DNA of 64,000 nucleotides, taken from the NCBI GenBank assembly GCA_963556255.1, contig OY744604.1, forward strand, positions 96,935,261-96,999,260, written 5' to 3'. The DNA comes from Allolobophora icterica. Its lineage: Eukaryota; Annelida; Clitellata; Crassiclitellata; Lumbricidae. Position numbers and translations under genes: made by a program. The notes beneath the pieces are model-generated. The model worked only from the letters and a program-made list of their open reading frames with translations, searched no databases and had not been told where the DNA came from. Of the stretch, positions 28,411 to 39,289 are shown in pieces (the stretch's first letter is position 1; each line of letters begins with the position of its first letter).

Positions 28411-29346
28411 TTAATTAAACGTGTTACGCGCGCATAGTCACACCGAAATGTGAATCTGAGGTGCGGATAGTTAGCCGCCAGGAAAAGATGCAGTTAGATT
28501 TTCCAAGTGTTTGAAAGCCAAGGAGAAATAATGAGCTTTAAGCCTCTTCTTGAAGGTAGAAAGTGAATTTGAGCTACAAAGAGAGAGTGTCAGTCGATTC
28601 CATTCACTCATTCACATCATCTAACTATGCTAGATTTAAATTGCTGATTCATTCTGTTTCCTTTGCAGATGCGATCTTCCGAAGAAGTCGCCAGAATGAT
28701 AGATTCTCATTTAACGCCTGAAAAAATGTTTGAAGAATACACAAGTGTAGATATTCCGCAAATTCCTGGCCTTCCGAAAACTTTCCTTCTCAAGAATGGT
28801 ACTAAACTTGTTCTTCGCAATGCCAAGAAAGATGAAGATCATCTTCTGTACGAGGTTTTTGCCAAGGCAGAAGAGAAAGGCGAAGGCTATTCGGTGCATG
28901 AATTCCCGTCATTGAACCTCATGCGCTGGCACTTGCTTACCAATGGCTACGCAGCAATAATTGAAGAGGAAAACACAAATATGCTTGTGGGCTTTCTTAT
29001 TTATCACGATAGTCCGATGTCTCGAAGTGGAAAAGGAAAAGTATGCGACGGTTCAGCCATTGTCATCGAAGGACTTAGAGGAAAGGGTTTCGGTAAAGCT
29101 TTTAAGCACTTTGGCCGGTTTGTGATGTCTGTCCTTGGATACGAGAGAGTGTTACGGGAAACTTTCTTTAACAACAGTCGGCTTTTAAATTTATTCAAGG
29201 ATGATGCTGAATATTCTGTGTGTGGCGTTCTGCCAAGAGGTGGATTCCAGAAGGGTGTTGGATGGGTGGATTTGGTTGTATCCATGTCTGAGATTGATAG
29301 CAAGCCCAGCGACCACTTAGAGGAGACCACAAAATGTCGTCTATGA
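26063..29346 (+). CDS. Tandem two-domain GNAT-like acetyltransferase, copy 1 (425 aa)
   Basis: Coding exons are 26063-26228, 26719-27152 and 28669-29346 (phase 1, then phase 0). The ATG follows a CAG directly, fitting a splice acceptor joined to the noncoding exon ending at 25330. Residues 1-200 (exons 1-2) and 201-425 (exon 3) are internally homologous: both have an xGSK/GTKLVL strand, an EEAALRGD / AEEKGEGYSVHEF segment and a long helix. The second half keeps the acetyl-CoA loop R337-G-K-G-F-G342; the first has RRRGF instead and no glycine loop, so it is probably not catalytic. GNAT enzymes move an acetyl group from acetyl-CoA to an amine, but the substrate here is unknown. No signal peptide or membrane segment is seen. 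Introns hold an hAT MITE and an unclassified repeat. Confidence 0.85.
26525..26666. mobile_element. hAT MITE (142 bp) in intron of GNAT copy 1
   Basis: The ends CAGTGCTCGAAATG and CATTTCGAGCACTG form a perfect inverted repeat. The flanks AATAAATA (26517-26524 and 26667-26674) are an exact 8-bp target duplication. The interior carries CGGAACGCC-type repeats and no ORF. Confidence 0.9.
27279..27760 (+). repeat. Unclassified interspersed repeat with internal duplications, in intron of copy 1
   Basis: It starts near ACTAGCTGGTGAACCCGGCG and ends near GACAGACAGACAGAG followed by TATATAGAT, an end type seen on some retroposons. Inside, a 35-bp segment with CCATGGTAGCGGT occurs at about 27328 and 27591, GTTTCAATCCCTCTAGCGAA occurs twice, and AACCCGGCG occurs several times. 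It is absent from the other GNAT copies. Confidence 0.5.
28060..28410. repeat. (ATT)n, (TTAA)n and (TTTA)n microsatellites flanking a short unique piece
   Basis: (ATT)n at about 28063-28131 and at 28281-28330 flank about 140 bp of unique sequence, followed by TTAA and TTTA runs. The unique piece between two like tails may be a short retroposon, but this could not be proven. Confidence 0.85.
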
Positions 29347-30489
29347 CTGCAGTACGTTTTATATGTATGCAAAGTTGTGAAAATATGCGGTTAATACTGA
29401 TTTTGTGGTCCACTGAACAAAGAAGGTTTCAACCTCCAATTATTTACGAGCAGTATTAAATTTTATAATTAATTGTAGGCCTGTTATAGTGCCAGCAACC
29501 TGATCTATCCTATATATAGGCCTACCACTATGAATACTCGTTTGATCTTAATTAATTTCTGCATGCATTGCTAGACATGTCTGTTTTATCAGAAAACTTT
29601 TTATTTTGTCTGAGTCATGTTGTGTTTGATAGAAAGCATGAAACTAAACATAAAAATAAGAAAGTAAATAGAATTTTTTGCCACATAAGTTCCGCACGTG
29701 GGCCTATGGTAGTGGTTGTTCATTTAAGCTTTGTCATTAAGAAATGAGCCTATAAGACGTCGCTATTTAAACTTGATCTTCCACGTGAAAGAGTCAGCCA
29801 CAGATTGTTCGAACAGAAGAAGATGAACGACAAGATTATCGGTGGCGACATGCATTGTTTGCCTATATTTATTATTTTTCATAACACCAACAGATTGGGA
29901 GATGGACTTTTTCTTGAAATTAATCATGCGTTCCTAGATGTTGTTTATTACCATAATTAAACGTGCATCACTTCGACACTCGCTCGTCAGTAGAATCATA
30001 GAAGAGGTGACTATCATCGGATTTAAATAAATAGGGATGTTGACTAATTGGAATTTAATTAGACTCTCTAATTTATGACTCGACAACGTCCAATATAGCA
30101 GGCCTACTTAATGATTAGACGACGAAGTAAGGAAGTAAGTAATTCACCACAACCTATTTAAATAGGTTGTGGTGAATAAACTCGCCTGAGACATAGTAAC
30201 GTTCAATGTATGTTTACATGCTTGTATGAATGAAAAGGGCAACGATCGTTGTTATTAACGACACTGTATGCGTTTCTCAAGTTATTGCTGTTCGCCAGTG
30301 TTTCTTAGGGTTTAGGACAGTAGGCCTATTCGGGCTCTTGTTCCGCCGCGCGGCAATGGACTCGTCCATTTTAAGGGGTTTCAAGATGCTAAATGCTTAG
30401 TGTCGGCACTGTCGGGCTCCATTAGAGTCCGGCTGCATTGAAGATTTACGACCAGATACCAGTCCCAATTAAAGATTGATGCCTATTAA
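29347..30489 (+). other. 3' flank of GNAT copy 1, duplicated elsewhere in the array
   Basis: No ORF is supported. The block from about 29660 matches 42870-43680 and, less closely, 39600-40560. It contains the kept palindromes AACGATCGTT (30241-30250) and AATGGAC-TC-GTCCATT (30355-30370). The match is broken at TTAA (30486-30489) by a piggyBac insertion and resumes for a few bases after 32264. Confidence 0.65.
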
Positions 30490-32260
30490 CCCGTTAATGA
30501 CCGCGTCCTTTTGAAAGGACAGTTATATTTACTTACTTATTTTTTAGATCACATCAAATTATTTCATAATTTTTGTTTTCTGGCGTCCCACTGATGTTGT
30601 TAAACAAATATCTATGCAAAAATTTATAAAAGTTTTAGATTTTGTTTGTGTTTTTAACACTCAAAGTTGTGAAATTTTGGGATCCAGAAATGCCGCCCAT
30701 CAAAAAGAAATGGAAATTTATTTTACTATTCAACTATTATATAAAATATTTTTCTTTGTAGTTTTAAGTAGCTATTATATGACTACGTTCCTTTACCATT
30801 TCATTTTCCCCAAAAAAAGTTTTTTCATTTTGGAAAATTTTGACGAAAACTTGCCGTCCTTTTAAAAGGACGCTGAGCACATATGGTACCGTAATTTCGG
30901 TTTTGGTTCAGTGTGCAAATCATCACTGACAGGCTTACGTTTTAGTCACTCATCCTTATTTATGTCCAAAATTCTGAATCTTATTTTTATTCATTAATTT
31001 ATTCAATAGATTTATATAGCGCCCCTTCAAGATATCTACTCAGAAGCGCTCCCAGCCCAGCCCCGGCGAAAAAGAAGAGTTTTCAAACGCTGATAAAAAA
31101 AAAGTACATGAATTATCCATATGCTGGACACGCAGCTTCGAGGAGTGTCCATTCCAGATAGAAGCCCAGCCACCGAGACGGCCCCAATTGCTTTGTCGAG
31201 GTCACCTTAGTTCAGTGGCACGACAGGAACATTGTTACACTGGCATCAAACTGTCATTCTGCAGCACCACTAGGTCAAGCACGGCGTTGGTCAAACAAGG
31301 ACAAGAAGGCCATCTCTGTCCCTCAGCTAAATGTGGTCAGTGCCTACAGAAGGGGCGCTATATAAATATAAACAGATTCATGGTTGGCGTCGACCGTGCT
31401 GACCAAAACATTGCAACCTACCGGATCTCTATCCGCACTAAGCCGTGGTGGCCATGTCTTCAACTTCTTGGTCAGTGCATCCGTTAGCAACGCTTGGATG
31501 CTCTATAGACATGGTCATTCCAGTGCAACTGAGGAACTTGATCTCTTGGAATGTACACGGCGCACTGTCAATGCATATCTTCTGAAATACTCAACCCGCT
31601 CAGAACGGAGCATGGAGCCTGTATACTGCAGAGGAAGTGAGTGCTACCAGAGGTGAGATATGACCACATGGATTACACCGTTGAAAGCATTCCAAAGCAG
31701 AGGAGGTGTGGATATTGTGGCAAGAAAGTTTCACAGACGTGTAGTAAATGTCTTCTTTACATGTTGACTGCTTTGCTGCCTTCCAGAATGAACTAAAATA
31801 TCACCATCACACCATGTTGAAAGCTGAGACATTGGACTTTGCCAGTATTCACTGCTGTCAGATCCTGACAATTCGTATGCTTTATGATTTTGTCGCATAA
31901 CATGTGTTCCCCAGAATGCTGTTCGCAACTGGGTAATAAAGAATATGCTTGCTTACTTTTTTTTTACATCAAACGACATTGGCACTATGATACTAAGTCA
32001 CTGCGATATGTATTATTTTTGCTTTCTCATTGTACAGCTGTTTCTATTACTATGAAATGCTATATAACAACACAGTTGATTCTTAGTAACGTTTTGACTC
32101 GTATGTGCTCAGCGTCCTTTTAAAAGGACACCTAAATATCTCTGGAACCAACAAAGATATGTTTTCAAAATTTTGGCCCTGGTGTACTTTTATTACAAGG
32201 ACTCAATGTGCAAAAGAACATCAAAATCTGGCCACTGAATAAAAATTGGTCATTAACGGG
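30490..32260 (+). mobile_element. piggyBac element remnant (1771 bp) with TTAA target duplication
   Basis: The inverted ends are CCCGTTAATGACC (30490-30502) and GGTCATTAACGGG (32248-32260), flanked by TTAA on both sides. The conceptual product at 31373-31560 matches the piggyBac transposase core (NRFMVGVDRADQNIATYRIS, then WWPCL/LFNFLVS and NAWMLYRH) across one frameshift. A Cys-rich end (RRCGYCGKKVSQTCSKC, about 31698-31750) follows. The 5' part of the transposase is missing and a foldback sequence is inserted, so it is dead. A palindrome GTCCTTTTAAAAGGAC occurs at 30856-30871 and 32114-32129, with a variant at 30505-30520. Confidence 0.88.
30990..31372. repeat. Foldback-like insert within piggyBac, ends related to LINE 3' tail
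   Basis: The left side reads TTTATATAGCGCCCCTTC and the right side GAAGGGGCGCTATATAAA, an exact inverted repeat. The same GCGCTATATAAA tail ends the LINE fragment at about 17470. Two oppositely oriented insertions, or one foldback element, would explain it. It separates the left part of the piggyBac element from the surviving transposase frame. Confidence 0.6.
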
Positions 32261-32464
32261 TTAAACTGTCTTCTACCAACTAAGTCAATTAGTCAAACGA
32301 CCTTGAAAGTGAAGAATGTCCAATTATCCTATTATAATAGAAATAGCTTCTTGGAATTTTCGACCCGAAAAGTTCTACCATAGACACAAAAATCACTTCT
32401 CTATCACTTATAGTCGTAGAGGTACTCATGGGTAAAAATTTCCCACACATTTCGGAATAAGTCG

Positions 32465-32725
32465 TCCACGGTTTAAACACAACATGATTCGTTTGACTTT
32501 GCGCCTGAACAATTTAAGTCGGGCTACAACAGTTTATCTGAGACGGCGGACTGCATTTTGTTATATGGCACGACGAGCACTTCAAAGTTCAAACCATCCT
32601 ATCGCGCATCAAGTTCAAAGTTCACATGAATATCGTAGGCTTACTTTAGCAGCTGACTTGTGTAAATTTGTCAGACGTTCCGAGATAAAGATGCGTGAAC
32701 TCCGCATCTGAAATACATTAATCAG
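32465..32725 (+). promoter_or_regulatory. Promoter and 5' noncoding exon, GNAT copy 2
   Basis: Close counterpart of 46420-46678 (copy 3) and homologous to the copy 1 block. The donor is ATTAATCAG|GTAATTC at 32725/32726. The DR1-like AGTTCAAAGTTCA lies at 32612-32624. Similarity to the copy 3 flank begins upstream near 32292. Confidence 0.5.
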
Positions 32726-33587
32726 GTAATTCTTTTCATCGTTATCGAAATCGTAAACTCTAAATTTCTAAAGTTCTACTTTAAAGCTAGGCGTAGAGCA
32801 CCCGCTCATTGTTGAGCGCTGCGTCGTGGCAGAGGGGTTGTCTAAAGGGATACCAACTGTAGTTCCGAGCCCGGTTGCTAGAGATCACTAAGAGTTGCTT
32901 TAGGTTATTTATTCATCAGGTCAAATGCTAATGATAGAAACATCCAATATTAAATTCGGCATCGGAATCTAGGAATCAGTATTAAAGTTTACACGATAAC
33001 GCACTTAAAATAAATTAAGACCAATTACTTTTAGACAATACTGCTTGGAAATGTACTCAGTATGCGAACTAAGGACAGAAAAGTATGCACTCAAACCATT
33101 CCGTTTCACGGGTGTCATTGAGATCTGTTGTGTCGTTAAAAACCTCGTTCTTCGTCTGTTTTCTCTACAGACATCACTTGTAATGGTTAACCTCCATTAT
33201 TGTACAGAGCAGAACATTACCACATATCATCAACTGTACTGTTTAATTGCTGTCGAAATATGCTTTGTGTGAAATGCGGACAGATGCGTAGGTTGTTATA
33301 TTCCAAGATATCGCTGCTGCCGAAATTTGTGCCTACCTGTTTATCGATTTTGATCAGCGCCTGTGAATAAGTTCCCGAGACTTCGCTTTTAAAATGCTGT
33401 AGGCCTACAACATTTAACTCAACATTTAACACAAAAGGCTAATGTGAAAAGCTTGGTGCAAAACTTGATGCAAAGCTTCATACAAAGTAATGTAAAGCTT
33501 AAATCCTACCTGCAAGGTCTGATGTAAACATGATGCAAATCCCAATCCAAAAACTTATTTTCCACAGTTGTGCTGAACTTATATCAG

Positions 33588-34702
33588 ATGGCGAAAGAAT
33601 TTTGTCGAAATCGGGTTTTCCCAACGAAGCCTATCAGTCACCTGCCGCATGAGTATCGTTTTGCAGATGGATCGAAGTCTTTGGTCGTCGATTATGCCAC
33701 GACCGACCAACTTGGTCAATGTCGGAAGATGATTGAAGAGGCCGCGTTGCGAGGTAGATGTATAATTCTTAAAGAATAATATATCATCCGCAATTATATG
33801 TATGTGGGCTAATATAGTTAATAATACATAATCTTTTATGTATGTATGGATGCATGTATGTATGTGTAAAATGCATTCATATCTTTGCTATTCTACATGT
33901 ATAATAACATCTTGCATTCTGTGCTAAGCCTAACACAAAAACAAAAAGGTTTCTTGATGAACAAACTTTTCTGTTGCTGGATCTAATTTCTGTTACTCTC
34001 TGTTGGCAACTGTTCGATCTGCTCAGCTGCTCTGTCATTCAGCCTCTCTCTCCGTCTGCTCATCTTCTGGCTTCGACCTAATTGAGACTTGGCTTCGTCG
34101 CGCAATGGTTTTCAGTGATATTTTCGTTAACGAAAACTAAAATTAGAAGTAAAAATAAATGATTTCGTTAACGAAAACTAGAAGTGAAAGTAGGAATTAT
34201 TTCAGCAGTAAAAAACGAAATTAGAAATTGAATTAGGAATTATTTGCCGAACTAAAATTATGAACGAAATTAGGAATTATTTCCAGAAGTTAAATCATTT
34301 TACTTCTTGTGGCGCTTAAATTCAGACGAAGGCGAGTAAAAATTGCAGGCGATCAAAAAAAATTTCAGTGATATTGGAAAAAATTCAATTGAGATGAAGA
34401 TGCTGCGCATACCATTCTCAATGTAGGCCCTAATCTACTGTCTTTGGTCTTCGTTGTCTAATAATTGTCCCACTGAATTGCGTGCCAACGTCCTCAGTTT
34501 CATACGCCATTTTATTTCGGGTTTGATCGTTAAACTGTAAAATAATGAGTTTATCGAGAATGTTGGTCGGAAGGAAGCGAGATAACCCGGTTTGGTTTTT
34601 TTTCATTTTGACGGAGCTACAGGCAGATCTACATGCCAAGTATTAAATGGGGTCAAATGGCCGACCGACTCGAATGAATTCCATTAGCGACTGCACAGCG
34701 TT

Positions 34703-34786
<84 letters not shown>

Positions 34787-37098
34787 AAAAAGAGGAGAGA
34801 AACTTTTTCGCACATAAATTTGTTGGCTTTTTTGGTGTTTCTTCAAAATTTCGGGGGACAACTGTGGACAACCATATATACAGGGTGCGGCAAAATAAAG
34901 TAATCCCCTGCAGTGTGTTGCAAATTCTGTAGCAACCGCTTAGAATTTTTATATAAAACTTGGTAATGATATTGTCTGTTCACATCTACATATAACTTCC
35001 AAATGTTATTTAACAATCTTGAAATATGACAAAGTTATGTTATTTCAAACACGACACCCCCCACGATTTTACATGGTTAAAAATAGTTACTTTGTAAAGA
35101 AACAAGAAAAATAAATGGTACAACTTGAAATATTTTTACAACAAAGCTTTACGAATTGCACTTCAATTTTACATTAAGTGTTCAAAGTGTCCACCATTGG
35201 CCTGCACGCATGCCTTCAGCCGTTTGGTAAAGTTCTTGATGGCCTTGTTGATCGGCGCCTGTGGCATATCGTCCCATATTGACTGCAAAGCGGCTTTCAA
35301 CTCGGCGATTGTCTTTGGCTTCGGCTGGAGTTTGTGATACCTTTCCACAGCCAGCCTTGCGTTCGGTCGCAGATCCAGTAGTATCAATGCGGCGACAAAT
35401 TTTCTGAACGGTACTTAATTTCCATTGTTTGTACGGGTACGAACGAATTATTGCTTTTGCTCCGTATCCCTGTTCACGTAGCGTCTGCATTCGCATTTTG
35501 TCCTCATGCGACACCTTTCCCATTTTTACTGAGTTCAAAACACTCGTTTTTAACAACAATATTAGCTAAATATGAGTTCTTTATTTACAAGTTCCTCTGC
35601 CAGATGAATTTACGTCACTGTGATGACGTTGCTTTTAAGCTGGTGCTCTGTTTTTTGTTTTCATAATAAATGCTACAGTACAACCAATAACGCAACCGTA
35701 AAATTTGCACGTTATAAAGCGTGGGCTTGTCTCTGTTCAAATAGCATAACTTAGTCAATTGTTGTGATAATATAATGTAATTTGGCAATTGTACGTAGAT
35801 ATGAATGACCAATGGCCGTGTAAATTTTCTTATAAAAATCCAACTTCGTTCTTGAGATATCAACCAAACACTGCAGGGGATTACTTTATTTTGCCGCACC
35901 CTGTATATATATATATTAGGGACCTGCGAATCGCAAATTATCAGTCGAATCGAATCTCGAATCGAATCGGGGGTAAAGGTTCGAATTCGAATCGAATCTC
36001 GAATCGAATCAGCGGGTATCAGTTTGATATTCATGAAGCTTGATTGCACAGGTGTACCACAGTATCAATATATCAATAACTTATCTGCAGTTTAAAATCA
36101 ATTAAACTAAACATTAAGCTAATTAACAGAATTAAAAATAACACAAATAATTTATGAGTTAAGTAAGTAAGTAAGTATATTCTTTATTGTACCAAATGCA
36201 TGACCGCACTTTGGTGTACACAGGCCAACATCTAAGCCAGTGGTTTTCAACCGGAGTTCCGTGGAACCATATGGTTCCGCGAGCGTCAGCCAGAGGTTCC
36301 GCGGGATTTTAAAAAAAAATTTAAAAGCACCAGCTGAATTCAGAAAGGATTAGCTATGCGAAGAATAATTCTTCACAGCTTTCAGTCATTCTTGCTAGAC
36401 ACGATACTCAAACTCCAAAATCTAAAATAAACTTATTATCCCAAAATTAATTGTAATCGTAATCTCGAGATTTCTAAAGCACCCCAAAAAGTTGAATCGC
36501 GGGAACCAGCTTATTCACCTGCGCTCAGTCAAAAAAAAGGACAAACAATCGATTCGAGAGGTCAGGCAGGCAGACGGCTATGGTGGGTGGTGTTTAGAAC
36601 AGGAGTGGCGAGGGAGGTAAGGAGAACAGGAGGAATCGGGAAGTGCAGTGTTTTGAGTGAAAGGCCCGTGGAGATATATCAAGAGATGAGGTTCAGGTGA
36701 GTTCGTAGGATGGGTCACTTAATTCGTAGGATGGGTCACATAATTGTCGTAATTCTGGCAGGAGTTTATTCCAGAGAGGCGAAAAGGCTATGGCTATGGA
36801 GGGATTTGCAAATTTAGAAATTGCAAGTTAGCATTACAAGTTACAATAATATTATTTCGTGAAAAATTGGACGGGTAAAACCTGCTTGGTTCCGTGAGCA
36901 AATGAGTGCTTTGTGCAAAGTTCCGTCACTACAAAAGGCTGAAAACCACTGCAGTGGTTTACAACAAAGTGCGTCAAGGGCTAATCATTTTTCCGAAAAA
37001 TGATTCGAAATTTTTCGAATCATGACATCGTTTTCGAATCGAATCGAATACCGCCGTCCGATTCGTTTTCGAATCGAATATCGAAGCTTCGCAGGTCC

Positions 37099-37161
<63 letters not shown>

Positions 37162-39289
37162 GTGGCGGTTCATTGAACGAAGAAGGTTTCAACCTCCAAT
37201 TATTTAATTATTTCGATTTCACCCCTTGTTTTACTTTTTTTCAAGACAAGTTTAGTGTGCTTTTCTAAGCAAGCGTTGCATACTTTTACATCGCGAAAAT
37301 TAATAATAATTATTCTTTGGAAAACTAAAATAAGAAGTAAAATTATTTTAGAACTAAAATAGGAATGATCAGTAAAATTATTTGTGAAGTACAATTAGAA
37401 TTAGAAGTAAAATTCAAGAGCGCAGAACTGAATTAAAACTGAATTAGGAATTATTTTTAGAAGTAAAATATCATTGATGGTTTTAAGTGTGGAGCCGTAA
37501 ATTTCTTCACTAGTAACTAATCCTCATTTGCATTAATGTAATTTGTGCTAATCAGTGAATCTTAAAATTGATTAATAGATAAAATTAACCATAGTATGTT
37601 TACATGTATATGTATTTTGTCTCAATGAAGGTGACAACGTGGGAGTTGACGAGTATGAAAACGACAGAGAGTCGATTGAGATGCTGTTTCAGACGTCCGA
37701 GATTTTCCAGGGTTCAGACCCAGTCAGCGGGGATATCAAGGCTTTCATGTTCATCCAGCCATGCCTCTACCAACGAAGTTACGACCCATGTGCAGCCAGT
37801 GTATACGTCTTCCGTACTAAGGACATTGATGATGAAGTGTATGCGGAGTTGATGAGTCTGGTGGCTGACTTTACAAAGGCCATCGATACGGGTTACACTC
37901 AATGTTTCATTCAAGTGGCTCTATGTCTTCATGGTCTTTACCTGCAGCTCAGAAGAAGAGGATTTCTAACAGTGGCCGTTCTTCCGAACTGGGTCAACAT
38001 CGCTGGAGCCAGCTCAAGGGATAACGCAATCATGGTTAAGGATTTCGGAATGCCTGAGAGACCGGTATGCTATGAGATGAATAAAAACTGATAAATCCTT
38101 GCTATAGTTAAATTTTCAGATTATTTAGACATCCATATTAAATTCATGGACTTTACGTGCATGTGAAATGTTGTGACTCTACACATTTAAATATTATTTT
38201 CTGCTTCTCACATTGAATGTTTACTGTAAGAGTAGGTTTTTGCATGGATAGAGTTTTAAAGGTGTCGACATGACTGTAAGCAGTTCTCGGCTGTTGCGTG
38301 TTATGTGGCAGCCCGGGTTGGACGATTGCTTTCGGCTGGGTTGCCTGCCCACCACCCGCTATGGAGGTACTTGATTGATTGAATTCTCGATCAACAAAGA
38401 ACATCTGCTTGATATCATTACTTATATAGAGGACGATGTGACTGAACACTCGACTATTTATAACTCTGGTCCCAATGTCTGTCTGTCTCTCTCTGTCTCT
38501 CTCTTTCATGTTGTTCCAAACACGTGATCTATGCGTTTCAATACATATTCATAAGTTGCATGCACGTGATCTACCTGCACAACATGTAAATTGATAATTT
38601 CTTCTATCTCTTTTCAGACGAGATCGTCTGAAGAGGTCGTGAAAATGTTGGAGTCTCATTTTACGCCTGAAAGAGTGTTCAAAGAATATACAAGCGTCGA
38701 TATTCCCCACATTCCAGGTCTTCCAAAAACCTTTCTAGAGAATGGTGTTAAATTAGTTCTCCGCAATGCAAGGAAAGACGAAGATCATCTTCTATACGAG
38801 ATGCTTGTCGAAGCGGCAGACAAAGGCGAGGGCTATTCAGTGCATGAATTCCCGTCACTTGACGCTATGCGCTTGGAAATGTTTGCAAATAGCCACACGG
38901 CTCTAATAGAAGAAGAAAAGACGAATAAATTGATAGGATTTCTAGTCTTTCACGATGCTGCCATGTCCCGAAGTGGAAAAGGAAAAGTATGCGATGAGTC
39001 TATAATAGTTAGTGCAGAAGTCAGAGGGAAAGGTTTCGGTAGTTCTCTTAACTCAATGGCCCGTTTTGTGAGGTCTGTCGTTGGATACGAGAGAGTGTTG
39101 CGGGAAGCTTTCCTTAGTAACAGTCTGGCTTTGAAACTGTTGAATCAAGATGGCGTTTCTTTGTGTGGCGTTTTGCCAAGAAGTGCTTTTCAGAAGGGAG
39201 TTGGATGGGTGGATTTGGTTTTATCTGTGCTAGAGATTGACATCAAGCCAAACGACAATTCAAAGGAGCTCATAAAATGTCGTTTTTAA
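33588..39289 (+). CDS. Tandem two-domain GNAT-like acetyltransferase, copy 2 (423 aa)
   Basis: Coding exons are 33588-33753, 37631-38064 and 38618-39289. All frames are open and exon lengths match copy 1 (166 and 434 nt). Exon 3 begins with ACG (Thr) where copies 1 and 3 have ATG, so exon 3 is an internal exon, not a separate gene. The C-terminal half keeps RGKGFG; the N-terminal half lacks it. The first coding exon has diverged most near residues 8-15 (NRVFPTKP against SRTYETKL). Intron 2 is inflated by a 3.4-kb composite hAT nest. Function is inferred only from the GNAT fold. Confidence 0.85.
34881..35903 (-). mobile_element. Internally deleted Tc1/mariner-like element (1023 bp)
   Basis: The ends are perfect inverted repeats of 36 bp beginning CAGGGTGCGGCAAAATAAAG, with TA on each side. 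Minus-strand frames give an N-terminal helix-turn-helix (KVSHEDKMRMQTLREQGYGA, near 35520) and a C-terminal segment (INKAIKNFTKRLKACVQANG, near 35200). The region for the DD(E/D) core between them is missing or frameshifted. The element sits between AT repeats in the hAT nest. Confidence 0.85.
35918..37099. mobile_element. MITE with GGGACCTGCGAA inverted ends and TCGAATC subrepeats
   Basis: GGGACCTGCGAA (35918-35929) is mirrored by TTCGCAGGTCCC (37088-37099). Both ends are rich in TCGAATC repeats and are flanked by (AT)n on both sides. Its superfamily is unassigned. A further hAT element interrupts it. Confidence 0.7.
36238..36951. mobile_element. hAT-like non-autonomous element inside the MITE
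   Basis: It starts CAGTGGTTTTCAACCGGAG and ends GGCTGAAAACCACTG, the CAGTGGTT(C/T)TCAACC type of hAT ends. I could not find a clean 8-bp target duplication. No ORF of note is present. Confidence 0.65.

Larger units (their letters stand above)
34113..37476. mobile_element. Composite hAT insertion (3364 bp) carrying nested elements, in intron of copy 2
   Basis: The left end is CAGTGATATTTTCG and the right end is AAAATATCATTG, an imperfect inverted repeat. ATGGTTTT occurs on both flanks (34105-34112 and 37477-37484). Copy 3 has a single matching site (CAATGGTTTTAAGCG, about 48542), that is, the empty site. The interior is low-complexity (AAATTAGAAGTAAAA repeats near both ends), with (AT)n tracts, a mariner-like element, a palindromic MITE and another hAT element nested inside. 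Confidence 0.82.

Noticed and set aside
36238..36951. 8-bp target duplication for this hAT-like element
   Set aside because: The bases on the two sides do not match, so only the inverted ends support the call.
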